Source of the DNA: an uncultured Rikenellaceae bacterium
Lineage (GTDB): Bacteria; Bacteroidota; Bacteroidia; Bacteroidales; Rikenellaceae
Assembly: GCA_946486375.1 (NCBI GenBank)
Contig: CAMLTW010000008.1
Span: forward strand, 1 to 64,000
Length of the DNA: 64,000 bases
Direction: 5' to 3'
In this document: one piece after another, positions 36,285-47,482 of the stretch
How positions within the stretch are numbered: the first letter of the stretch is position 1
How the letters are laid out: the number at the start of each line of letters is the position of its first letter
Notes under the pieces: generated by a model
Database searches by the model: none
What the model saw: the letters and a program-made list of their open reading frames with translations, nothing else
Told to the model about the DNA's origin: nothing
Program-made: the position numbers and the translations under genes

Positions 36285-36806
36285 TTATCCGTTAAACACT
36301 TTGTTGAGGGAAATGCCGCGCACCTGAGCCACGCTGTACGCATCGCGCAGTTCCAGCAGCGCCGTCACCGTGGCTTTCACCAGGTTGTGCGGGTTGGAAG
36401 ATCCCTTGCTCTTGGCCAGCACGTTCCGGATGCCGACGCTTTCCAGCACGGCACGCATGGCGCCCCCTGCGATCACCCCCGTACCGGGAGCGGCCGGTTT
36501 CACCAGCACCTGGGAACCGCTGAACCGCGCTTCCTGCGCATGCGGAATGGTGCCGTTGAGCACCGGAATCTTCACCAGGTTCTTCTTGGCGTCTTCCACC
36601 CCTTTCGCAATGGCTGCGGTCACTTCGTTGGCCTTGCCCAGGCCGTAACCCACCACGCCGTTTTCATTCCCCACGACCACGATCGCGGAAAAACTGAATG
36701 TCCGACCCCCTTTGGTCACTTTCGTCACCCGCTGGATGCTCACCAGCCTGTCTTTCAGTTCGAGGTCGCTCGTTCTTACTTTCTTTATGTTCGTATTCAC
36801 CGCCAT
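36285..36806 (-). CDS. rpsE: 30S ribosomal protein S5
   Basis: Decoding-fidelity protein with an N-terminal dsRBD-like part ([42 protein letters not shown]) and a C-terminal domain ending [21 protein letters not shown]. 173 residues, slightly longer than the minimal form at the C-terminus. Confidence 0.98.
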   Translation of the reverse strand: MAVNTNIKKVRTSDLELKDRLVSIQRVTKVTKGGRTFSFSAIVVVGNENGVVGYGLGKANEVTAAIAKGVEDAKKNLVKIPVLNGTIPHAQEARFSGSQVLVKPAAPGTGVIAGGAMRAVLESVGIRNVLAKSKGSSNPHNLVKATVTALLELRDAYSVAQVRGISLNKVFNG

Positions 36807-36811
36807 AAGTC

Positions 36812-37174
36812 TTAGAATTTAAGTCCGCCTTCCCGGGCGGCGTCCGCCAACATTTTCACTCTTCCGTGGTACAGGTAACCGTTCCGGTCGAAGGCCACTT
36901 CCGTGATCCCCTTCTGCAGCGAACGTTCCGCCGCCAGCTTGCCCACCAGTGCGGACACCTGGCTCTTGTTCAGCCCGGCAGCCTTTTCGGCCACTTCCTT
37001 GTCTACGGAAGAAGCCGCCACCAGCGTCGCTCCGGCCACGTCGTCGATCAACTGTACGTAGATCTGCTTGTTGCTCCTGTAGACCGACATCCGGGGCCGC
37101 TGAGCCGTCCCCTTCACGATCTTGCGAATGCGCATCTTGATGCGCGTTCTCCTGTCTATTTTACTCAATGCCAT
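36812..37174 (-). CDS. rplR: 50S ribosomal protein L18
   Basis: 5S rRNA-binding protein, 120 residues: basic N-terminus ([39 protein letters not shown]) and the end [27 protein letters not shown]. Starts 32 nt after rplF and ends 5 nt before rpsE. Confidence 0.98.
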   Translation of the reverse strand: MALSKIDRRTRIKMRIRKIVKGTAQRPRMSVYRSNKQIYVQLIDDVAGATLVAASSVDKEVAEKAAGLNKSQVSALVGKLAAERSLQKGITEVAFDRNGYLYHGRVKMLADAAREGGLKF

Positions 37175-37206
37175 AGCTTTCCTGTCTTACTACTCTCGAT
37201 TAATGA

Positions 37207-37764
37207 TTACTTAGCGTTTGCAGACTTCCCGGCCTTCTTGCGGAGCTCTTCGCCCACGAACCGGATCCCTTTGCCCTTGTAAGGTTCGGGTTTCCGCAGG
37301 GAACGGATTTTGGCCGCCACCTGTCCCAGGAGCTGCTTGTCCGCACTCTTCAGCGTAAGCACCGGATTGCTTTTCTTTTCGGCTTTCACTTCGGCTTTCA
37401 CTTCGGCCGGCAGCATAAAGAAAATATCGTGCGAATAACCGAGGCTCATTTCCAGAACCTGCCCTTTGGCTTCGACTTTGTAACCTACACCGACGAATTC
37501 CTGCTGTGTCTGGAATCCCTTCGACACCCCTTCCACCATGTTATGGATCAGTGCGCGGTAGAGTCCGTGCATCGAGCGGTGACGGGGCTGGTCGGTCGGA
37601 CGGCTCACCGTCACTACGTTTCCCTCTACGGCCACCTTGATATCCGGATCCACCTTCTGGCTCAACGTTCCGAGAGGTCCTTTCACGCTCACCGTATTAT
37701 CGGCGGCAACCGTTACGGTCACCCCCGCCGGCAGGTTTACAGGCATTTTTCCAATCCTTGACAT
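37207..37764 (-). CDS. rplF: 50S ribosomal protein L6
   Basis: Two tandem alpha/beta domains near the GTPase centre; 185 residues. MSRIGKMPVNLPAGVTVTV at the start and the domain-2 signature PEPYKGKGIRFVGEELRKKAGKSA at the end are typical. Confidence 0.98.
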   Translation of the reverse strand: MSRIGKMPVNLPAGVTVTVAADNTVSVKGPLGTLSQKVDPDIKVAVEGNVVTVSRPTDQPRHRSMHGLYRALIHNMVEGVSKGFQTQQEFVGVGYKVEAKGQVLEMSLGYSHDIFFMLPAEVKAEVKAEKKSNPVLTLKSADKQLLGQVAAKIRSLRKPEPYKGKGIRFVGEELRKKAGKSANAK

Positions 37765-37791
37765 TTCAAATCAACTTTTAAACGATTCAAA

Positions 37792-38190
37792 CTAATAAAC
37801 GTAACACAGCACTTCGCCTCCCACATTCTCCTGGCGGGCCTTCTTGTCGGTCATGACCCCCTTGGAAGTGGAAACGATGGCGATTCCCAATCCGTTGAGC
37901 ACCCGCGGCATGTCCTGCACGTTGGCGTAACGGCGCAGACCCGGACGGCTCACCCGTTTGAGTCCCTTGATCGCCGAGAGTTTGGTTTCGGGATGGTACT
38001 TCAAGGCGATCTTGATGGTCGGATGCCCTTTTTCATCGGTACCGAACTTGTACGCCAGGATGTATCCCTGTTCGTGCAGGATTTGAGTGATGGCCTGCTT
38101 CATCTTCGAGCCGGGAGCTTCAACCACCTTGTGGTTGGCTTTCACCGCGTTTCTAATCCGAGTTAGAAAATCCGCAATTGGATCAGTCAT
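37792..38190 (-). CDS. rpsH: 30S ribosomal protein S8
   Basis: Binds the central domain of 16S rRNA and in E. coli also represses the spc operon. 132 residues: [23 protein letters not shown] and the C-terminal [26 protein letters not shown]. Directly upstream is an AT-rich stretch and a 235-nt gap to rpsN (see separate entry). Confidence 0.98.
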   Translation of the reverse strand: MTDPIADFLTRIRNAVKANHKVVEAPGSKMKQAITQILHEQGYILAYKFGTDEKGHPTIKIALKYHPETKLSAIKGLKRVSRPGLRRYANVQDMPRVLNGLGIAIVSTSKGVMTDKKARQENVGGEVLCYVY

Positions 38191-38425
38191 AATAAATATA
38201 AATAATTAAAAATAAAAGTCTTACGCTTCATGCCGAACCTCCCGTCCGGCGCCTCCTCCCCAAGAACGCGGATTGCCGACACTCCCTTTCCGTACCCTCC
38301 TCCCTCCTACGGAAGGCACCGGCTCTCGCCGGGAGATACGAAGGGAATCGTCAGCATCGCACGTTTCCACCGCAAGAAAAGAGAAACGGAACACGCCGCC
38401 TCCCTTTCCCTGTCACGAAACCAGC
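38191..38425 (-). other. unusually long gap between rpsN and rpsH
   Basis: 235 nt without a credible ORF inside a densely packed operon. Read on the minus strand it can form several hairpins, for example TTCCGTA/TACGGAA and CCGG/CCGG around GCGAGAG, and ends in an AT-rich run before the rpsH start. It could be a regulatory leader, a processing site or inserted filler; there is no TAnnTTTG promoter. Confidence 0.4.
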
Positions 38426-38695
38426 CTACCAGCTCGCTTTCTTCACTCCCGGAATCAGCCCCTTGGAGGCCATTTCCCGGAAAGTGATCCGGCTGATGCC
38501 GAAAAGCCGAATGTATCCTTTCGGCCGTCCGGTCAGCTTGCACCGGTTGTGCAGCCGCACCGGATTGGAATTTCTCGGCAGTTTGGCCAGACCGGCGTAA
38601 TCGCCTTCCTCCTTCAGTTTGGCCCGTTTGGCGGCATATCTCTCCACGAGTTTGAGACGCTTCACCTCGCGTGCCTTCATCGATTCTTTTGCCAT
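38426..38695 (-). CDS. rpsN: 30S ribosomal protein S14, zinc-free type
   Basis: 89 residues: [26 protein letters not shown] and [40 protein letters not shown]. It is the longer form without the CxxC...CxxC zinc ribbon of the short S14. Ends 235 nt before rpsH. Confidence 0.98.
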   Translation of the reverse strand: MAKESMKAREVKRLKLVERYAAKRAKLKEEGDYAGLAKLPRNSNPVRLHNRCKLTGRPKGYIRLFGISRITFREMASKGLIPGVKKASW

Positions 38696-38701
38696 ATCCC
38701 T

Positions 38702-39265
38702 TTAGTTCTTTTTTGCATTCTTAAACGGTAACCCGAACTCCTTCAACAGGGCGTAAGCCTCTTCGTCCCGTTCGCTCGAAGTGACGAAAGTGATCTCCAT
38801 CCCCAGAATCTTGGAAATCTTGTCGATGTCGATTTCCGGGAAAATGATCTGCTCCCGCACGCCCAGGGTATAGTTTCCCCGTCCGTCGAACTTTTCGTTG
38901 ATCCCCTTGAAGTCGCGAATCCGCGGCAAAGATACAACAATTAATCTTTCCAGAAACTCGTACATGCGATCTTTTCTCAGGGTCACCCGCAGTCCGATGG
39001 GCATTCCCTTCCGCAGTTTGAAGTTGGAAATATCTTTCTTAGAGCGGGTTACCACCGCTTTCTGTCCCGTAATGGCGGTCAGTTCCTCCTGTGCGGTTTC
39101 CAACAGTTTTTTGTCGGCGACCGCCTGTCCGAGTCCCTGGTTGATCACGATCTTCTCCAAAGTCGGTACCTGCATCACGCTCTTGTAACCGAACTCTTTC
39201 ATCAGCGCGGGAACGATCTGTTCCTTGTACTTGGTTTTCAATGAGGGTACGTATGCTGCTGCCAT
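38702..39265 (-). CDS. rplE: 50S ribosomal protein L5
   Basis: 5S rRNA-binding protein of the central protuberance. 187 residues with [41 protein letters not shown] and [30 protein letters not shown]. Its ATG shares one base with the rplX stop (TAATG). Confidence 0.98.
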   Translation of the reverse strand: MAAAYVPSLKTKYKEQIVPALMKEFGYKSVMQVPTLEKIVINQGLGQAVADKKLLETAQEELTAITGQKAVVTRSKKDISNFKLRKGMPIGLRVTLRKDRMYEFLERLIVVSLPRIRDFKGINEKFDGRGNYTLGVREQIIFPEIDIDKISKILGMEITFVTSSERDEEAYALLKEFGLPFKNAKKN

Positions 39266-39588
39266 TACTTGATTTCCTCCCCAGATTTTTTAGAGTAACG
39301 TACTGATTTTCCCTGGTCGTTTTTGCGGCGACCGATCCGGGTCGGTTTGCCCGTTTTCGGGTCCACCACCTGCAAATTCGAAATTTGGATGGGGGCTTCC
39401 TTTTTCACGATTCCGCCCTGCGGGTTCTTGGAATTGGGTTTGGTATGCTTCGATACCAGGTTGAGGCCTTCCACGATCGCGCGTTCTTCCTCCACCAGCA
39501 CCTGCAGCACCTTGCCCTGCTGCCCCTTGTTGTCGCCGGCGATCACGTAGACCATATCCCCCTTCTTGATATGTAATTTGACTGACAT
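39265..39588 (-). CDS. rplX: 50S ribosomal protein L24
   Basis: Assembly initiator at the tunnel exit; 107 residues with the KOW motif near the start ([27 protein letters not shown]) and a basic C-terminal half. Overlaps rplE by one base. Confidence 0.98.
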   Translation of the reverse strand: MSVKLHIKKGDMVYVIAGDNKGQQGKVLQVLVEEERAIVEGLNLVSKHTKPNSKNPQGGIVKKEAPIQISNLQVVDPKTGKPTRIGRRKNDQGKSVRYSKKSGEEIK

Positions 39589-39609
39589 CTTCCGTAAGGT
39601 TTTTAAAAA

Positions 39610-39975
39610 TTACAATACTTCAGGAGCGAGCGAAATGATCTTCATGTAGGAATCCCGCAACTCCCGGGCTACCGGCCCGAAGATACGCGTTCCTCTCATT
39701 TCCCCCTGGTTGTTCAGAAGCACCACGGCGTTATCGTCGAAACGGATATACGAACCGTCCGGCCTTCTGATCTCCTTGTTCACACGTACGACGACCGCCT
39801 TGGAAACCATGCCCTTCTTCACATCCCCCGAAGGAGTCGCGCTCTTGACAGAAACTACGATTCTGTCGCCGATCGAAGCGTAACGCTTGCCCGTTCCGCC
39901 CAGCACCCGGATGCAAAGCACCTCTTTCGCCCCGCTGTTGTCGGCTACGTTCAGTCTGCTTTCCTGTTGTATCAT
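39610..39975 (-). CDS. rplN: 50S ribosomal protein L14
   Basis: Interface protein contacting 16S helix 14; 121 residues beginning [27 protein letters not shown] and containing [20 protein letters not shown]. Starts 2 nt after rpsQ. Confidence 0.98.
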   Translation of the reverse strand: MIQQESRLNVADNSGAKEVLCIRVLGGTGKRYASIGDRIVVSVKSATPSGDVKKGMVSKAVVVRVNKEIRRPDGSYIRFDDNAVVLLNNQGEMRGTRIFGPVARELRDSYMKIISLAPEVL

Positions 39976-39977
39976 GA

Positions 39978-40232
39978 CTATTTGGCTCTTTCAATGATTT
40001 CTACTAACCTCCAGCGCTTGGTCTTGCTCAAAGGCCTTGTTTCCATGATTTTTACGGTATCACCGGGATTGCAATCGTTCTTTTCGTCATGAGCGACGAA
40101 TTTGGTCGTCTTGTTCACGAACTTGCCGTAGATCGGATGTTTCACTTTTCTCTTCACGGCCACCGTGACGGATTTATCCATCTTATTGCTGACAACCACC
40201 CCGATTCTTTCCTTTCTGAGATTTCTTTCCAT
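39978..40232 (-). CDS. rpsQ: 30S ribosomal protein S17
   Basis: OB-fold primary binder of 16S rRNA; 84 residues with [35 protein letters not shown] and the end [19 protein letters not shown]. Confidence 0.98.
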   Translation of the reverse strand: MERNLRKERIGVVVSNKMDKSVTVAVKRKVKHPIYGKFVNKTTKFVAHDEKNDCNPGDTVKIMETRPLSKTKRWRLVEIIERAK

Positions 40233-40248
40233 GGGTAATTACTGCTTT

Positions 40249-40440
40249 TTAGTTTTGCTGCTTTTGACGCAGGATCGTCAGCATGCGTGCGATGTTTCTG
40301 CGTGACTTTTTCAATACGGTCGGATTCTCTACCGGAGAAACTGCATGGTTGAGCTTCATCTGAAGGAGGGCCGTCTTTTCGGCGTCGATCCTTTCCTGAA
40401 GTTCCTGCAGCGACAATTCTCTTATTTCAGAAGTTTTCAT
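40249..40440 (-). CDS. rpmC: 50S ribosomal protein L29
   Basis: Two-helix protein at the tunnel exit near the SRP and trigger-factor docking site; 63 residues: MKTSEIRELSLQELQERIDAEKTALLQMKLNHAVSPVENPTVLKKSRRNIARMLTILRQ. Confidence 0.97.
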   Translation of the reverse strand: MKTSEIRELSLQELQERIDAEKTALLQMKLNHAVSPVENPTVLKKSRRNIARMLTILRQKQQN

Positions 40441-40449
40441 GGCGTCCTG

Positions 40450-40878
40450 TTAGATTGAAGATTCTACATAATCGCGTCTGACGATGAACTTGGTCTTGAC
40501 GGGGAGCTTCTGCGCTCCGAGGCGCAATGCTTCCTGAGCCACTTCCATCGGCACCCCTTCGGCTTCGAAGAGCATGCGTCCCGGCGTGATGGGCGCTACG
40601 AATCCTTCCGGCGAACCCTTCCCTTTACCCATGCGGACTTCCGCAGGCTTCTTGGTGATCGGTTTGTCGGGGAATATTCTGATCCAGATTTGACCTTCAC
40701 GTTTCATATGACGGACGATAGCCTGACGGGCCGCCTCGATCTGACGGCCGGTGATCCATGCCGATTCGAGGGTCTTGATCCCGAACGAGCCGAATGCAAG
40801 CTGGTTGCCCCGTTGAGCCAGACCTTTCATGCGGCCCTTCTGCATCCTCCTGAACTTCGTCTTTTTTGGCTGTAACAT
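40450..40878 (-). CDS. rplP: 50S ribosomal protein L16
   Basis: A-site tRNA-contacting protein needed for late assembly; 142 residues with [31 protein letters not shown] and the loop [28 protein letters not shown]. Confidence 0.98.
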   Translation of the reverse strand: MLQPKKTKFRRMQKGRMKGLAQRGNQLAFGSFGIKTLESAWITGRQIEAARQAIVRHMKREGQIWIRIFPDKPITKKPAEVRMGKGKGSPEGFVAPITPGRMLFEAEGVPMEVAQEALRLGAQKLPVKTKFIVRRDYVESSI

Positions 40879-40905
40879 TTTCTTAGCTGATTAAAGAGTC
40901 TGACT

Positions 40906-41643
40906 TTATTTTTTTCTTTTTCTCGCACCCTTCGGCCGGTCGCCGCCGCGGTGTCCCATGCCCGGACCGCCCTGGGGGCCGCCTGCGTTCACGCCGTTGA
41001 GCTGGAACAGATCGCGCTTGCCGTAAACCTCGCCGTTGCAGATCCACACCTTGATCCCCAGGATACCCACCTTCGTGAGCGCCTCGGCGATGTGGTAATC
41101 CACGTCCGCGCGGAAAGTATGCAGCGGAATCCGTCCTTCCTTGTACGTTTCCGAACGCGCCATTTCGGCTCCGCCCACACGGCCGGAAATCTGCACCTTG
41201 ATCCCTTCGGCCCCCATCCGCATCGTGGAAGCGATGGCGGTCTTGATGGCGCGACGGTAGGAGATGCGGCCTTCCACCTGGCGAGCTACGTTATTGCTGA
41301 CGATCACGGCGTCGATTTCGGGACGTTTCACCTCGAAAATGTTGATCTGCACTTCTTTTCCCGTCAGCTTCTTGAGTTCTTCTTTCAGCTTGTCGACTTC
41401 CTGTCCCCCCTTGCCGATGATGATGCCCGGACGCGCGGTGCTGATGGTCACCGTCACCAGTTTCAGGGTTCTTTCGATGATGATCTTGGAGATGCTCGCT
41501 TTGGCCAGACGGGCGTTCAGATACCGCCGGATTTTGGCATCCTCTACAAGCTTGGCGGAAAAATCCTTGCCGCCGTACCAGTTGGAATCCCATCCGCGGA
41601 TAATCCCCAACCTGTTTGCTATTGGATTGACTTTCTGTCCCAT
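40906..41643 (-). CDS. rpsC: 30S ribosomal protein S3
   Basis: mRNA-entry protein with helicase role. 245 residues: KH domain motif [32 protein letters not shown], then a C-terminal domain and a Gly/Lys/Arg-rich tail ([25 protein letters not shown]). Confidence 0.98.
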   Translation of the reverse strand: MGQKVNPIANRLGIIRGWDSNWYGGKDFSAKLVEDAKIRRYLNARLAKASISKIIIERTLKLVTVTISTARPGIIIGKGGQEVDKLKEELKKLTGKEVQINIFEVKRPEIDAVIVSNNVARQVEGRISYRRAIKTAIASTMRMGAEGIKVQISGRVGGAEMARSETYKEGRIPLHTFRADVDYHIAEALTKVGILGIKVWICNGEVYGKRDLFQLNGVNAGGPQGGPGMGHRGGDRPKGARKRKK

Positions 41644-41648
41644 CTGAC

Positions 41649-42065
41649 TTATTTTTTAGCTTCTTCTTTGTTTACCATTTTATCTACTACGATCGTCACG
41701 TGGTTCGAACGCTTGCGGATCCGGTGCGCCCGGCCCTGAGGAGCGGGCTGAATCCGTTTGAGCATCCGGCCGCCGTCCACGAAGATTTCGCTGACGCACA
41801 ACTGATTGTCTTCCAGGCGCTGTCCTTCGTTCTTCTTTTCCCAGTTGGAAATGGCGGAACGCAGCAGCGTTTCCAGTTTCACGGAAGCCTCCTTCTTGCT
41901 GTAACGGAGGATTCCCAGGGCCCTGTTGATTTCGACTCCCCGGATGATATCGGCTACCAGACGCATCTTCCGCGGCGAGGTCGGGCAATTGCGAAGCACG
42001 GCGATGGCCTTCTGCTTCTTTTCTGCCTTGAGCATCTCGGCTCTTTCGTGTTTTCTTGCACCCAT
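41649..42065 (-). CDS. rplV: 50S ribosomal protein L22
   Basis: Tunnel-lining protein; 138 residues. The core has [28 protein letters not shown], and the beta-hairpin that reaches the tunnel is [32 protein letters not shown] basic 20-residue leader ([18 protein letters not shown]) precedes the core, as in many Bacteroidota. Confidence 0.98.
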   Translation of the reverse strand: MGARKHERAEMLKAEKKQKAIAVLRNCPTSPRKMRLVADIIRGVEINRALGILRYSKKEASVKLETLLRSAISNWEKKNEGQRLEDNQLCVSEIFVDGGRMLKRIQPAPQGRAHRIRKRSNHVTIVVDKMVNKEEAKK

Positions 42066-42096
42066 TTATTCGAAAACTTTTGATTTTTTACCTACT

Positions 42097-42366
42097 TTAT
42101 TTTTTCCTGTTACCGCTGTGGCCGCGGAAGTTCCGCGTGGGAGCGAATTCTCCGAGTTTGTGTCCCACCATGTTTTCGGTGACATACACGGGGATGAACT
42201 TGTTCCCGTTGTGCACGGCGATCGTATGACCCACGAAATCGGGCGAAATCATACTTGCACGCGACCACGTTTTGATAACGCTTTTCTTACCCGACTCGTT
42301 CTGGGCAAGAACTCTTCCTTCAAGCTTCGGCTCGATATATGGTCCTTTTTTTAATGAACGGCTCAT
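42097..42366 (-). CDS. rpsS: 30S ribosomal protein S19
   Basis: Head protein partnering with S13; 89 residues: [68 protein letters not shown]. Confidence 0.98.
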   Translation of the reverse strand: MSRSLKKGPYIEPKLEGRVLAQNESGKKSVIKTWSRASMISPDFVGHTIAVHNGNKFIPVYVTENMVGHKLGEFAPTRNFRGHSGNRKK

Positions 42367-42384
42367 TACGCTACGAGTTTAATG

Positions 42385-43209
42385 TTATTTCTTCCTTCTC
42401 TGAACAATGAATTTGGACGTGGTCTTCTTCGGATTCCGGGTTTTGTACCCTTTGGCCAGAAGCCCTTTGCGCGACCGGGGATGTCCTCCCGACGAACGGC
42501 CTTCACCACCACCCATCGGGTGATCCACCGGGTTCATGGAGACACCGCGGTTGCGGGGCCGTCTCCCCAGCCAGCGTTTACGTCCTGCCTTACCGTGGGA
42601 TTCGAGGCTGTGGTCCGGATTCGACACGGCGCCGATGGTCGCCTTGCAGGTGACCTGAACCATTCTCGTTTCCCCGGAAGGAAGTTTGATGATAGCGTAT
42701 TTGCCTTCTCGAGCCAGAAGCTGAGCGTAGGTACCGGCACTGCGGGCCATCACGGCTCCCTGTCCCGGATAAAGTTCGATGTTATGCACGACGGTTCCCA
42801 GCGGAATTTCCGAGAGGAACAGGGTATTCCCCACTTCGGGCGCCACTCCGGCGCCGCTCATGATGATCTGCCCCACCTTCAGCCCGTTCGGAGCCACGAT
42901 GTAGCGTTTTTCCCCGTCGGCGTACGTGACCAGTGCAATCCGGGCGGAACGGTTCGGATCGTATTCGATGGTTTTCACCTTCGCTTCCATGCCGTCCTTT
43001 TCCCGCTTGAAATCCACGATCCGGTACATCTGCTTGTGTCCCCCGCCGAGGTAACGCATCGTCATTTTCCCGCTGTTGTTACGTCCTCCGGAACTCTTGA
43101 GGGGAGCCAACAGCGATTTTTCCGGCGTGGAGGTGGTAATATCGTCAAAGGTACCTATAACTTTATGTCTCGTACCCGGTGTCATGGGTTTAAACTTTCT
43201 TACTGCCAT
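42385..43209 (-). CDS. rplB: 50S ribosomal protein L2
   Basis: Largest conserved 50S protein, needed for subunit joining and peptidyl transfer. 274 residues with [29 protein letters not shown] and the functionally important [25 protein letters not shown], including the conserved His near the peptidyl-transferase centre. Confidence 0.98.
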   Translation of the reverse strand: MAVRKFKPMTPGTRHKVIGTFDDITTSTPEKSLLAPLKSSGGRNNSGKMTMRYLGGGHKQMYRIVDFKREKDGMEAKVKTIEYDPNRSARIALVTYADGEKRYIVAPNGLKVGQIIMSGAGVAPEVGNTLFLSEIPLGTVVHNIELYPGQGAVMARSAGTYAQLLAREGKYAIIKLPSGETRMVQVTCKATIGAVSNPDHSLESHGKAGRKRWLGRRPRNRGVSMNPVDHPMGGGEGRSSGGHPRSRKGLLAKGYKTRNPKKTTSKFIVQRRKK

Positions 43210-43214
43210 CTCTC

Positions 43215-43505
43215 TTAGATATTACTGTAAAAATCGATTTTGTCCCCGTCCTTGAGGGTAACGATTGCTTTCTTGTAGCTGTTGTCCCGTCCTACGAGCA
43301 GGCCGGCCTTCGTGTAGCGGCTCTTCACCTTGCCCGCATAGCGGATGGTATTGACGTCGGTCACCACCACGTTGTACATCGCCTCGACGGCGGTTTTCAC
43401 CTGCAGTTTGTTGGCTCTCGGATCCACGATAAAACCGTAACGGTTCAGCTTCTCGCCCTGAGCCGTCATTTTCTCGGTCAATATTGGCTTAATCAAAATT
43501 TCCAT
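43215..43505 (-). CDS. rplW: 50S ribosomal protein L23
   Basis: Tunnel-exit docking site for trigger factor and SRP; 96 residues: [55 protein letters not shown]. Confidence 0.98.
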   Translation of the reverse strand: MEILIKPILTEKMTAQGEKLNRYGFIVDPRANKLQVKTAVEAMYNVVVTDVNTIRYAGKVKSRYTKAGLLVGRDNSYKKAIVTLKDGDKIDFYSNI

Positions 43506-43521
43506 GGCTTTCTTTCAATTT

Positions 43522-44151
43522 CTAAAGTCCGAACATCTGGTTGATCACACCGACCGAGTTTTCGGTCATCAGGACGCTTCCGGCGTTCATCACGTCGTAC
43601 GTGTTCACGTTCGAGGCCACCACGACCTTCACATGCTGCAGGTTCCGGGAAGACAACGTCACGTTGTAGTTCGGTTCCGGCAGGATCACCAGCAGTTTCT
43701 TGTCGCCCAGCTTCAGGCTGTCGGCGATGCCGATGAAAGTCTTGGTCTTCGGCGTGTCGATGTTGAAATCTTCCACCACCGTGATGGCATCGTTCTTGGC
43801 CTTGTAGGTCAGCGCGCTCTTCCGGGCCAGCTGCTTCAGCTTCTTGTTGAGCTTGAAACTGTAATCCCGCGGCACCGGGCCGAATACGCGGCCCCCGCCT
43901 ACGAACACCGGAGACTTGATCGCACCGGCACGGGCGCCCCCCGTCCCTTTCTGCTTCTTAAGCTTCCGGGTCGAGCCGGCCACTTCGTTCCGCTGTTTGG
44001 ATTTATGGGTTCCCTGACGCTGGTTGGCCAGGTACTGTTTCACATCCAGATAGATCGCATGATCGTTCGGTTCGATGCCGAAGATCGCATCGTCGAGGGT
44101 TACCTTCTTTCCGGTCTCTGCTCCCGTAATGTTTAATACTGCTAATTCCAT
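43522..44151 (-). CDS. rplD: 50S ribosomal protein L4
   Basis: Tunnel protein; in E. coli it also represses the S10 operon. 209 residues with the extended loop [49 protein letters not shown]. Starts 2 nt after rplC. Confidence 0.98.
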   Translation of the reverse strand: MELAVLNITGAETGKKVTLDDAIFGIEPNDHAIYLDVKQYLANQRQGTHKSKQRNEVAGSTRKLKKQKGTGGARAGAIKSPVFVGGGRVFGPVPRDYSFKLNKKLKQLARKSALTYKAKNDAITVVEDFNIDTPKTKTFIGIADSLKLGDKKLLVILPEPNYNVTLSSRNLQHVKVVVASNVNTYDVMNAGSVLMTENSVGVINQMFGL

Positions 44152-44153
44152 TA

Positions 44154-44771
44154 CTAATTCTCAATTAATAAGTAAGACCCTTTCGCACCCGGAATGGAAC
44201 CCTTCACGAGGATAAGGTTGCTTTCGGGAAGCTTCTTCAAAACTTTCAGGTTCAACACCTTCACCTGATCGCCTCCGGTGCGGCCGGCCAGTCTCTTCCC
44301 CTTGAAAACCCGCGAAGGATAGGACGAAGCGCCGAGCGAACCCGGAGCGCGGAGCCGGTTGTGCTGACCGTGGGTCTGACCGCCGACACCGCCGAAGCCG
44401 TGGCGTTTCACTACCCCCTGAAAACCTTTCCCTTTGGAAATTCCGGTCACGTCCACCCAGTCGTCGTCTTCGAAGACGTCCACCGTAATCACGTCGCCCA
44501 GATTCAGTTCCCGTTCGAAGCTCTTGAACTCCGCCAGTTTCCGCTTGGGCGTCGTGCCGGCCTTCTTGAAGTGGCCCAACAAACTGTTGCTGGTGTGCTT
44601 TTCTTTCTTTTCGTCATAGGCAATCTGAACCGCGGAATAGCCATCTTTCTCAACGGTTTTGATTTGCGTAACCACGCAGGGACCAGCCTCGATAACAGTG
44701 CATGGTATATTCTTACCCTCAACACTGAAAACGGAAGTCATTCCGATTTTTTTTCCAATTAGTCCTGACAT
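44154..44771 (-). CDS. rplC: 50S ribosomal protein L3
   Basis: Early-assembly protein approaching the peptidyl-transferase centre; 205 residues: [39 protein letters not shown] and the loop [39 protein letters not shown]. Separated from rpsJ by an unusually long gap. Confidence 0.98.
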   Translation of the reverse strand: MSGLIGKKIGMTSVFSVEGKNIPCTVIEAGPCVVTQIKTVEKDGYSAVQIAYDEKKEKHTSNSLLGHFKKAGTTPKRKLAEFKSFERELNLGDVITVDVFEDDDWVDVTGISKGKGFQGVVKRHGFGGVGGQTHGQHNRLRAPGSLGASSYPSRVFKGKRLAGRTGGDQVKVLNLKVLKKLPESNLILVKGSIPGAKGSYLLIEN

Positions 44772-45035
44772 TTTGTCGTTTGCTTTTTGTTGTTTTTAAG
44801 CCGGCAAGTGCATCACTTCACTGTCCATGCTCCGCGTTTTCCTTCGGTTCCGCTCTCCGGTTTCCCGCCTCCCGGCGTCGTTCCGTTCCGCTTCCCCTCC
44901 GGAACCCGCGTGCACCCGTGTCTATCGCCTTCCGGCCGTTCGTTGCTTATAGAGTTGAAATTTACGTCCTTCATGCTCCCTTTCACCTCCGTCCCGAAGA
45001 ACTCTTCGGACATCGGAAGCGCAAGGAACTCAGCC
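44772..45035 (-). other. 264-nt untranslated gap between rpsJ and rplC
   Basis: No credible gene (the 66-codon minus-strand ORF has low-complexity, unconserved-looking sequence). Just after the rpsJ stop is the perfect palindrome CCGAAGA-AC-TCTTCGG (44994-45009). There is no T-run and no TAnnTTTG promoter before rplC. Gaps here are normally a few tens of nt, so a regulatory or processing element is plausible. Confidence 0.4.
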
Positions 45036-45341
45036 TCACACCTTGATTTCCACTTCCACCCCGCTCGGAAGTTCCAGCTTCATCAGCGCGTCGATCGTCT
45101 TGGGCGTCGAACTGTATATGTCCAGGATACGCTTGAACGTCGAAAGCTGGAACTGTTCCCGCGACTTCTTGTTGACGAAAGTCGAACGGTTCACGGTGAA
45201 AATCTTCTTGTTCGTCGGCAGCGGAATGGGGCCGCTCACGATAGCCCCGGTGCTTTTGACGGTCCGGACAATCTTTTCGGCGGACTTGTCCACCAGATTG
45301 TGGTCGAACGATTTCAGCTTGATTCTTATTTTTTGGCTCAT
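45036..45341 (-). CDS. rpsJ: 30S ribosomal protein S10
   Basis: Head protein and NusE transcription antitermination partner; 101 residues: [62 protein letters not shown]. It directly follows fusA, as tuf is not in the cluster. Confidence 0.98.
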   Translation of the reverse strand: MSQKIRIKLKSFDHNLVDKSAEKIVRTVKSTGAIVSGPIPLPTNKKIFTVNRSTFVNKKSREQFQLSTFKRILDIYSSTPKTIDALMKLELPSGVEVEIKV

Positions 45342-45348
45342 AATGCTG

Positions 45349-47460
45349 TTATTCTAACTCTTTTAACTTACCGCTATGCTTTTCGATGATTTCCTTGGCC
45401 AGGTTCGCCGGCACTTCTTCGAAATGGGAGAATTCCATCGAAGAGGTGGCGCGTCCCGAAGAAATGGTACGGAGCACGGTCACGTATCCGAACATTTCCG
45501 AAAGCGGCACTTTCGCCTTCACCACGCGGGCGGTACCCTTCGATTCCATCCCGCTGATCTGGCCGCGGCGCTTGTTCAGGTCGCCGATGATGTCCCCCAT
45601 GTTTTCTTCCGGCGTGATCACTTCCACGGTCATGATCGGTTCCTTGATCACCGAACCGGCCTTGGGAGCGGCCTGACGGAAACCGTTGCGGGCGCAGATT
45701 TCGAAAGACAGCGAGTCGGAGTCCACCGGATGGAACGAACCGTCCTTCAGGGTCACCTTCATGCTGTCGATCATGAACCCGGCCAGCGCACCGTTCGCCA
45801 TCGCGGACTCGAATCCCTTCTGCACGGCGGGAATGTATTCCTTCGGAATGTTTCCCCCTTTCACCACGTCGACGAACTGCAAGCCCATCACGCCCTCGTC
45901 GGCAGGGCCGATTTCGAAGATGATGTCTGCGAACTTACCCCGGCCCCCGGTCTGCTTCTTGAACACTTCGCGGTGTTCCACCGTCCTGGTCAGGGCTTCC
46001 TTATAGTTCACCTGCGGAGCACCCTGGCTGATTTCCACACCGAATTCCCGGCGCAGACGGTCCACGATGATTTCCAGATGAAGTTCGCCCATCCCGCTGA
46101 TCACGGTCTGTCCCGAATCCTCATCGGTTTTCACGGTAAAGGTCGGGTCTTCTTCCGAAAGCTTGCCCAGCGCGATCCCCAGCTTATCGAGGTCTTTCTG
46201 GGTTTTCGGTTCGATCGCCAGACCGATCACCGGTTCCGGGAAGGCCATCGACTCCAGCACGATCGGAGCCTTTTCGTCGCACAGCGTATCCCCCGTCCGG
46301 ACATCCTTGAACCCTACGGCGCCGCAGATATCCCCTGCACCCACCGTTTCCATCGGATTCTGTTTGTTGGCGTGCATCTGGTACAGGCGGCTGATCCGTT
46401 CCTTCTTGCCCGAACGGCTGTTCAGCACGTAGGAACCCGCATCCATCTTCCCGGAATAAACCCGGACGAACGCCAGCCGTCCCACGAACGGGTCGGTAGC
46501 GATCTTGAACGCCAGCCCGCTGAAAGGCTGATCTTCGCTCGGATTGCGCACCTCTTCCTCGCCGCTGTTCGGATTCGTTCCCACGATGGCCGGAATGTCT
46601 ACCGGCGACGGCAGGAAAGCGATCACATAGTCCAGCAGGATCTGCACGCCCTTATTCTTGAAAGACGAGCCGCAGAGCATCGGCACGATCTTCATCTGAA
46701 CCGTCGCCTTGCGAATGGCGGCGATCAGTTCTTCCGGCGTGATCGAATCGGGGTCTTCGAAGAATTTTTCCATCAGCGCGTCGTCCACCGAAGCCACTTC
46801 TTCGATGAGCCGGTTCCGCCATTCTTCGACCTCCGCCTTCATGTCGGCCGGAACTTCTTCATACGTGAAGTTGTCCCGAACGTTCTTGTCGTCGAAATAA
46901 ACGATGGCCCGATTGTAAATCAGGTCCACCAAACCCTGAAATTTGTCTTCTGCGCCGATCGGAAGCACCACGGGCAGCGCCGTAGCTCCCAACCGTTCCT
47001 TCACCTGAGCGCAAACGCCCAGGAAGTCGGCGCCCGTCCGGTCCATCTTGTTGACGTAACCGATACGCGGCACCTGGTATTTGTCGGCCTGTCTCCAAAC
47101 GGTTTCGGACTGGGGTTCCACGCCGCCCACCGCACAGAACGTAGCCACCGCACCGTCCAGCACACGCAGCGAACGTTCCACTTCCGCCGTAAAGTCCACG
47201 TGTCCCGGGGTATCGATGATGTTGATCTGATAGGTCTGGTCGTTGTAGTGCCAGAAAGCGGTCGTCGCAGCCGAGGTGATCGTGATCCCCCGTTCCTGCT
47301 CCTGCACCATCCAGTCCATCGTAGCGGCGCCTTCGTGCACCTCTCCGATCTTGTGCGTCTTCCCCGTATAGAAGAGAATCCGCTCGGAAGTCGTGGTTTT
47401 ACCGGCATCGATGTGAGCCATGATCCCGATATTCCGCGTAAATCTTAAATCTCTTGCCAT
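45349..47460 (-). CDS. fusA: elongation factor G
   Basis: Ribosomal translocase GTPase, 703 residues. G1 [19 protein letters not shown], the switch-I region with the GITI motif, G3 [10 protein letters not shown]4 NKMDRTGAD, and the domain IV loop GGRGKFADI are intact. Positioned between rpsG and rpsJ; there is no adjacent tuf gene. Confidence 0.98.
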   Translation of the reverse strand: MARDLRFTRNIGIMAHIDAGKTTTSERILFYTGKTHKIGEVHEGAATMDWMVQEQERGITITSAATTAFWHYNDQTYQINIIDTPGHVDFTAEVERSLRVLDGAVATFCAVGGVEPQSETVWRQADKYQVPRIGYVNKMDRTGADFLGVCAQVKERLGATALPVVLPIGAEDKFQGLVDLIYNRAIVYFDDKNVRDNFTYEEVPADMKAEVEEWRNRLIEEVASVDDALMEKFFEDPDSITPEELIAAIRKATVQMKIVPMLCGSSFKNKGVQILLDYVIAFLPSPVDIPAIVGTNPNSGEEEVRNPSEDQPFSGLAFKIATDPFVGRLAFVRVYSGKMDAGSYVLNSRSGKKERISRLYQMHANKQNPMETVGAGDICGAVGFKDVRTGDTLCDEKAPIVLESMAFPEPVIGLAIEPKTQKDLDKLGIALGKLSEEDPTFTVKTDEDSGQTVISGMGELHLEIIVDRLRREFGVEISQGAPQVNYKEALTRTVEHREVFKKQTGGRGKFADIIFEIGPADEGVMGLQFVDVVKGGNIPKEYIPAVQKGFESAMANGALAGFMIDSMKVTLKDGSFHPVDSDSLSFEICARNGFRQAAPKAGSVIKEPIMTVEVITPEENMGDIIGDLNKRRGQISGMESKGTARVVKAKVPLSEMFGYVTVLRTISSGRATSSMEFSHFEEVPANLAKEIIEKHSGKLKELE

Positions 47461-47482
47461 AATCGTCTCTCAGTCTCCCGAT

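Noticed and set aside
44813..45013. 66-codon ORF in the rpsJ-rplC gap
   Set aside because: Low complexity, covers a palindrome, and no start context; the gap is better treated as untranslated.
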